Source: Stutzerimonas stutzeri (GTDB taxonomy: Bacteria; Pseudomonadota; Gammaproteobacteria; Pseudomonadales; Pseudomonadaceae). Taken from it: 64,000 bases of DNA. The position numbers were made by a program, and so were the translations under genes. Numbering within the stretch: position 1 is the stretch's first letter; every line of letters begins with the position of its first letter. The DNA lies in contig NZ_CP139348.1 of the NCBI RefSeq assembly GCF_038561965.1, positions 4,650,001 through 4,714,000 of the forward strand. Reading direction: 5' to 3'. Positions 62,588 through 64,000 of this stretch are shown one piece after another. The notes under the pieces are model-generated. The model did no database searches. It was not told the origin of the DNA and saw only the letters and a list, made by a program, of their open reading frames with translations.

Positions 62588-63583
62588 ATGTCCCGTATTG
62601 CCCAGACCCGTTTTTCCGCACTCGACCTGGCCCCCATCCGTGACGACGGCACGCCAGCCCAGGCGTTGCATAACGCTCTGGCCCTGGCGCGCCACGTCGA
62701 ACAGCTCGGCTTCGAGCGCTTCTGGGTCGCCGAGCACCACAACATGGACGGCATCGCCAGCGCTGCAACGGCCGTGCTGATTGGCTACCTGGCTGGCAAC
62801 ACCTCGCGCATCCGCCTTGGTGCCGGCGGCGTCATGCTGCCCAATCACGCACCGTTGGTGATCGCCGAGCAGTTCGGCACGCTGGAAGCGCTCTACCCGG
62901 GTCGCATCGATCTGGGGCTCGGCCGCGCGCCAGGCGCCGATCAGTTCACCGCCCATGCCCTGCGCCGCGACCGCATGGGCAGCGCCGACGATTTCCCGCA
63001 GGACGTCGAGGAGCTGGAACTGCTGCTCGGCCCACGCCAACCCAATCAGCGCGTCATTGCCATGCCCGGCGTCGACAGCAACCTGCCGATCTGGCTGCTC
63101 GGCTCGAGCCTGTTCAGCGCGCAGCTAGCCGCGGCCAAGGGCCTGCCCTACGCCTTCGCTTCGCATTTCGCGCCGCGCTACATGCACCAGGCAATCAAAC
63201 TCTACCGCGACAACTTCAAGCCATCGGCGGTGCTCGACAAACCCTATGTGATGCTCGGCGTACCGCTGATCGCCGCCGACAGTGACGAGCAGGCCGAATA
63301 CCTGGTGACCAGCGTCTACCTGCGCATCCTCTCGCTGATCCGCGGCCAGAGCCTGGTGCTGCGCCCGCCGGTGCAGAGCATGCAGGGCCTGTGGTTGCCC
63401 CACGAACAACAGGCAGTGGGCGATTTCCTCGGCCTGGCGCTGATCGGCGGTCCGGAAAAGGTTCGCGCGCGGCTCGACGTGCTGCTCGAGCAGACCCAGG
63501 CCGACGAGCTGATCTTCACCTGCGACCTCTACGAAACCGCCGACCGCCACCGCGCCTTCGAGATCGTCGCCGGGTTGCGCTAG
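62588..63583 (+). CDS. LLM-class flavin-dependent oxidoreductase
   Basis: 331 residues of the luciferase-like family: FSALDLAPIRDDGTP, RFWVAEHHNMDGIASAATAVL, GRIDLGLGRAPGADQ, and GSSLFSAQLAAAKGLPYAF. Such enzymes use reduced flavin to oxygenate varied substrates. A TGAGG lies close to the ATG. The substrate is unknown. Confidence 0.85.
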   Translation: MSRIAQTRFSALDLAPIRDDGTPAQALHNALALARHVEQLGFERFWVAEHHNMDGIASAATAVLIGYLAGNTSRIRLGAGGVMLPNHAPLVIAEQFGTLEALYPGRIDLGLGRAPGADQFTAHALRRDRMGSADDFPQDVEELELLLGPRQPNQRVIAMPGVDSNLPIWLLGSSLFSAQLAAAKGLPYAFASHFAPRYMHQAIKLYRDNFKPSAVLDKPYVMLGVPLIAADSDEQAEYLVTSVYLRILSLIRGQSLVLRPPVQSMQGLWLPHEQQAVGDFLGLALIGGPEKVRARLDVLLEQTQADELIFTCDLYETADRHRAFEIVAGLR

Positions 63584-63881
63584 GGTCTGTTGCCGTTCCC
63601 CCTGGGCTGCGATGCCACGCCAAATGGCCGCCCCGCCGGGGCGTTGCGCCAGGTGTCGGAGGCCGCTAACGGTCGCGCCTTTGCCAAACCCGCACGCCGC
63701 ATGGCGCCAGTTGCCGCGCTTCCGTCGGGTCGCGAGCCAAACGGCAATCGACTCGGGTAGCGTGCCGCCGTCCTGACCGACGGCGACCTTCCTCGACTCC
63801 GGCGACGAACCCTGCCGCCAGCCTCCGCTCCAATGGCACAACCCTCCGGGCGCACCTCGCGCCTCGCCATCGGACAACCTG
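63584..63881. other. intergenic region, 298 bp
   Basis: GC-rich spacer with no supported gene. A GC palindrome (CCGCCCCGCCGGGGCG near 63630) is the only notable structure. Confidence 0.5.
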
Positions 63882-64000
63882 ATGAATTTTCTCGAATGGA
63901 TGGCCATTCTTGGCGTCCTGCTGCTCATCCTTGCCCTGGCCTCGGCGTACCTGCGCTGGCTACCGGTGACGACCTCGCTGATCTATCTCGGTTTCGGCCT
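63882..64000 (+). CDS. membrane protein, N-terminus only (cut by window edge)
   Basis: MNFLEWMAILGVLLLILALA and RWLPVTTSLIYLGFG are visible before the window ends, two membrane segments that match the start of sodium/proton antiporters of the CPA1 type. Only about 39 residues are visible, so the identity is tentative. Confidence 0.6.
   Translation, partial: MNFLEWMAILGVLLLILALASAYLRWLPVTTSLIYLGFG

Noticed and set aside
63580..63870. 96-codon minus-strand frame after the luciferase-like gene
   Set aside because: Arginine- and alanine-rich, no start support, reads as random GC-rich DNA.

Overview
The window is a high-GC chromosomal segment from a gamma-proteobacterium that looks like a Pseudomonas, most plausibly of the stutzeri group (Stutzerimonas). 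The reasons are an HSI-II-like type VI secretion gene order, a Pseudomonas-type malonate decarboxylase operon with MadLM, an unlinked phnN, a REP family headed GTAGGGTGG, and dense ATGA-coupled operons. The genus is an inference from gene content; no rRNA or other marker is present.

Layout: 1-2.8 kb, a partial TetR regulator divergent from an alpha/beta hydrolase, then an MFS transporter. 3.1-7.0 kb, three translationally coupled envelope genes of unknown role. 7.3-11.8 kb, a minus-strand beta-oxidation operon (two acyl-CoA dehydrogenases and an FadB-like fusion) resembling pimeloyl-CoA/dicarboxylate catabolism. 12.1-14.9 kb, a receiver-HDOD protein and GabD. 15.2-16.6 kb, cytochrome c' convergent with cytochrome b561, then tRNA-Arg(CCG). 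17.0-28.4 kb, half of a type VI secretion system (small lipoprotein, TagH/Fha, TssJ, TssK, TssL, TssM, Stp1, Stk1, VgrG). 28.4-33.2 kb, its cargo module: a DUF4123 adaptor, a lipoprotein, a class 3 lipase effector, and two small membrane proteins plus a decayed third copy.

33.3-37.3 kb holds a bufferin-type metallophore locus (bufA1, bufB, bufC, doxX) divergent from sigF-nrsF, with two exact GTAACC-N16-CGAA promoter boxes between them. 37.4-49.7 kb is a malonate region: MdcR, the mdcABCDEGH-madLM operon on the minus strand, and between them an HBM-type chemoreceptor and a DadA-like dehydrogenase led by a tandem glycine riboswitch. 50-57.2 kb has a PAP2 phosphatase, an SDR enzyme, PhnN, two small genes, and a TAXI-type TRAP transporter (binding protein, fused permease, DUF1850 protein). 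57.2-58.3 kb is gene-free and carries two inverted 240-bp repeats. 58.3-64 kb has two ferritin-like proteins, a putative aminopeptidase, two paralogous lipoproteins, a luciferase-like oxidoreductase, and the start of a membrane protein cut by the window edge.

The most interesting signals are: a REP-like palindrome spliced in frame into vgrG; the amplified and decaying putative immunity gene next to the lipase effector; the bufferin locus with paired sigma-F boxes, one lying across the sigF start codon; the glycine riboswitch in front of a DadA-like gene with a visible sequestering helix; and the unexplained three-gene envelope operon and ferritin-like pair.
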